The notes under the pieces: model-generated
Seen by the model: the letters and a program-made list of their open reading frames with translations, nothing else
What the model was told of the DNA's origin: nothing
Databases searched by the model: none
Origin: an uncultured Cellvibrionales bacterium
GTDB taxonomy: Bacteria; Pseudomonadota; Gammaproteobacteria; Pseudomonadales; UBA7434
Length of the DNA: 6,317 nucleotides
Direction of reading: 5' to 3'
NCBI GenBank assembly: GCA_937897785.1
Contig: CALCNB010000349.1
Coordinates: forward strand, 1-6,317
Part shown: positions 5,488 to 6,317 of the stretch, one piece after another
Layout of the letters: each line of letters opens with the position of its first letter
How positions within the stretch are numbered: position 1 is the stretch's first letter
Made by a program: the position numbers and the translations under genes

Positions 5488-6177
5488 GTGTCGAGTGTAA
5501 TTGATGGTAAGCAGTTTGCCGATGACCTATGTGAGAAATTAAAAGCTGAAGTCAGTGAATTAGAGGCCCAGCATCAGTTATTGCCCTGTATTGCTGTAGT
5601 GCTAGTCGGCGAAGACCCCGCCAGCCAAGTTTATGTTCGTAATAAAGTACGGCGTTGTGAGCAATTAGGAATTCGCTCCATCGAGCACCGCCTCGGTGAC
5701 GATACCACTGAAGAAGCGCTATTGGCCTTAATTAATGAGCTGAATAACGACAGTGCAGTGCACGGTATCCTTGTGCAACTGCCGGTGCCGGAGCAGATTA
5801 ATGATAAAGCCGTGTTAGCAGCTATTTCGCCCGCTAAAGATGTCGACGGTTTTCATGTCGAAAACGTCGGTGCTTTGACTGTCGGTGAAAATCAAATGGT
5901 CCCCTGTACGCCACTGGGTTCTTTGATGATGTTACAAGATCGCCTCGGTGATTTGAGTGGTAAGCATGCGGTGGTTATCGGTCGATCCAATATCGTCGGT
6001 AAGCCAATGGCACTATTGCTTCTACAGCAAAGTTGTACCGTTACAATTGTGCATTCACGGACAAAAAATATCGAAGCACTGTGTCAGCAGGCGGATATTC
6101 TAGTCGCCGCGGTCGGTCGCCCGCATTTTGTTAAAGCGGATTGGGTGAAGCCCGGTGTTGTAAGTCCATCAAACTGA
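5488..6177 (+). CDS. folD: Bifunctional methylenetetrahydrofolate dehydrogenase/cyclohydrolase FolD, 3' truncated by junction
   Basis: FolD interconverts 5,10-methylene-, methenyl- and 10-formyl-tetrahydrofolate in the cytoplasm, using NADP(H), and feeds purine synthesis and initiator-tRNA formylation. The start is GTG 5488 with TTGGAG (5475-5480) 7 nt upstream. Motifs in order: IDGK (5-8), GEDPASQVYVRNK (41-53) with Y49 and catalytic K53, GILVQLPVP (93-101), KDVDGFH (117-123), PCTP (139-142) and the nucleotide-binding VVIGRSNIVGKPM (162-174). The match runs to DWVKPGVV (218-225, base 6162). There the expected continuation IDVGINR and the PVPGGVGPMT block should follow. Instead four unrelated residues (SPSN) and a stop appear, and no other frame restores the motif. 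Normal FolD is about 285 residues, so about 60 are missing. Because FolD is normally needed for growth, the break most likely reflects a chimeric join at about 6160-6165, not a natural pseudogene. Identity is very secure; the written 3' end is not real. Confidence 0.93.
   Translation: MSSVIDGKQFADDLCEKLKAEVSELEAQHQLLPCIAVVLVGEDPASQVYVRNKVRRCEQLGIRSIEHRLGDDTTEEALLALINELNNDSAVHGILVQLPVPEQINDKAVLAAISPAKDVDGFHVENVGALTVGENQMVPCTPLGSLMMLQDRLGDLSGKHAVVIGRSNIVGKPMALLLLQQSCTVTIVHSRTKNIEALCQQADILVAAVGRPHFVKADWVKPGVVSPSN
6160..6165. other. Probable 3' chimeric junction inside folD
   Basis: FolD homology stops at the codons for V224-V225 (6157-6162) and the sequence beyond is AT-rich and coding on the opposite strand. 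The switch point is fixed to a few bases by the loss of the strongly conserved IDVGINR motif. No direct repeat, integrase or attachment-like sequence is visible around it. Confidence 0.65.
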
Positions 6178-6212
6178 TACATCTCAGTATTAAAAATTGC
6201 GTATCCACTCAT
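6163..6212 (-). CDS. N-terminal fragment of an unrecognised protein in the foreign 3' segment
   Basis: An ATG at 6212 on the minus strand is preceded by AGGGG (6220-6224) with 7 nt spacing, a convincing bacterial ribosome site. The reading frame gives MSGYAIFNTEMYQFDGL before it enters the folD sequence at the junction, so only about 16-17 residues are native. It begins 2 nt after the stop of the gene upstream, as in a tight operon. The tail of the peptide (a short lead, then F-D-G-L-T) could be the lead-in of an SDR enzyme, but this is too little to call. Confidence 0.45.
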
Positions 6213-6214
6213 AA

Positions 6215-6317
6215 TTATTCCCCTGGTTTAATTACAGTCTTTGTGGCATCTGCAGCATTTTCAAAAGCTTTATTGTAGTCAATAACTTCATGTACCATCA
6301 AATCATCCATAAGACCT
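6215..6317 (-). CDS. C-terminal fragment of a protein, possibly a zinc-type MDR alcohol dehydrogenase
   Basis: The minus-strand frame is open from the window edge to TAA at 6217-6215, giving 33 residues. They begin GLMDDLMVHEV, continue with a D-Y-N-K-AFENAAD segment and end ATKTVIKPGE. The order strand-V-H, a short linker, N-K-AFE-AAD and a final K-TVI-P resembles the C-terminus of medium-chain (zinc) dehydrogenases, where I-T-H, I-NEAF and K-VI-P occupy the same places. This is a resemblance by eye over a very short stretch. The frame is A/T-rich and foreign to folD and the operon. It is followed after 2 nt by the next minus-strand start, indicating a bacterial-style operon rather than eukaryotic DNA. 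Confidence 0.4.
   Translation of the reverse strand, partial: GLMDDLMVHEVIDYNKAFENAADATKTVIKPGE

Noticed and set aside
5488..6177. folD as a natural frameshifted pseudogene
   Set aside because: No reading frame after 6162 restores the FolD C-terminus, and the composition and coding strand change at the same place, so a junction explains it better.

Overview
The bulk of the window (about 299-6162) looks like chromosomal DNA of a free-living, probably marine gammaproteobacterium. The evidence is a gammaproteobacterial-type FolD, a small two-helix inner-membrane protein of a kind I associate with Cellvibrionales-like bacteria, roughly balanced base composition, Shine-Dalgarno sites before most genes and a catabolic enzyme cassette common in oligotrophic marine lineages. 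The taxonomic placement is inference; there is no rRNA or other marker.

Layout. Bases 1-284 are a strikingly AT-rich fragment with a methionine-rich minus-strand ORF that runs off the edge. It resembles giant-virus (Nucleocytoviricota) hypothetical proteins more than anything bacterial. From 299 the bacterial part begins: a small membrane protein (299-580, minus), a divergent intergenic region with a good sigma70-type promoter, then a tight four-gene plus-strand operon (727-3884). The operon encodes a luciferase-like flavin monooxygenase, a short-chain dehydrogenase, a VOC/glyoxalase-fold protein and an HSL-type alpha/beta hydrolase, each separated by 32-34 nt. A DUF1214-type protein (3881-5281, minus) converges on the operon and its stop codon overlaps the operon's last stop. 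folD starts at 5488 (plus) but loses homology at about 6162, just before its conserved C-terminal cofactor region. The last ~155 bases are again AT-rich and hold pieces of two unrelated minus-strand genes.

How the genes may work together. The operon reads as a pathway of the type secondary alcohol to ketone (SDR), ketone to ester or lactone (luciferase-family, FMN-dependent Baeyer-Villiger-like oxygenation), then ester or lactone hydrolysis (HSL-type esterase), with a VOC protein as an auxiliary enzyme or binding protein. The substrate cannot be read from the sequence. The DUF1214 protein may belong to the same locus by position only.

The most important caution is that both ends carry DNA of different composition and apparent origin, and one junction breaks a housekeeping gene. 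The window is best read as a bacterial segment flanked by chimeric (mis-assembled or amplification-joined) ends. I see no CRISPR array, tRNA, rRNA, insertion sequence or recognisable defence or mobile system, and no convincing undescribed system beyond the uncharacterised catabolic cassette.
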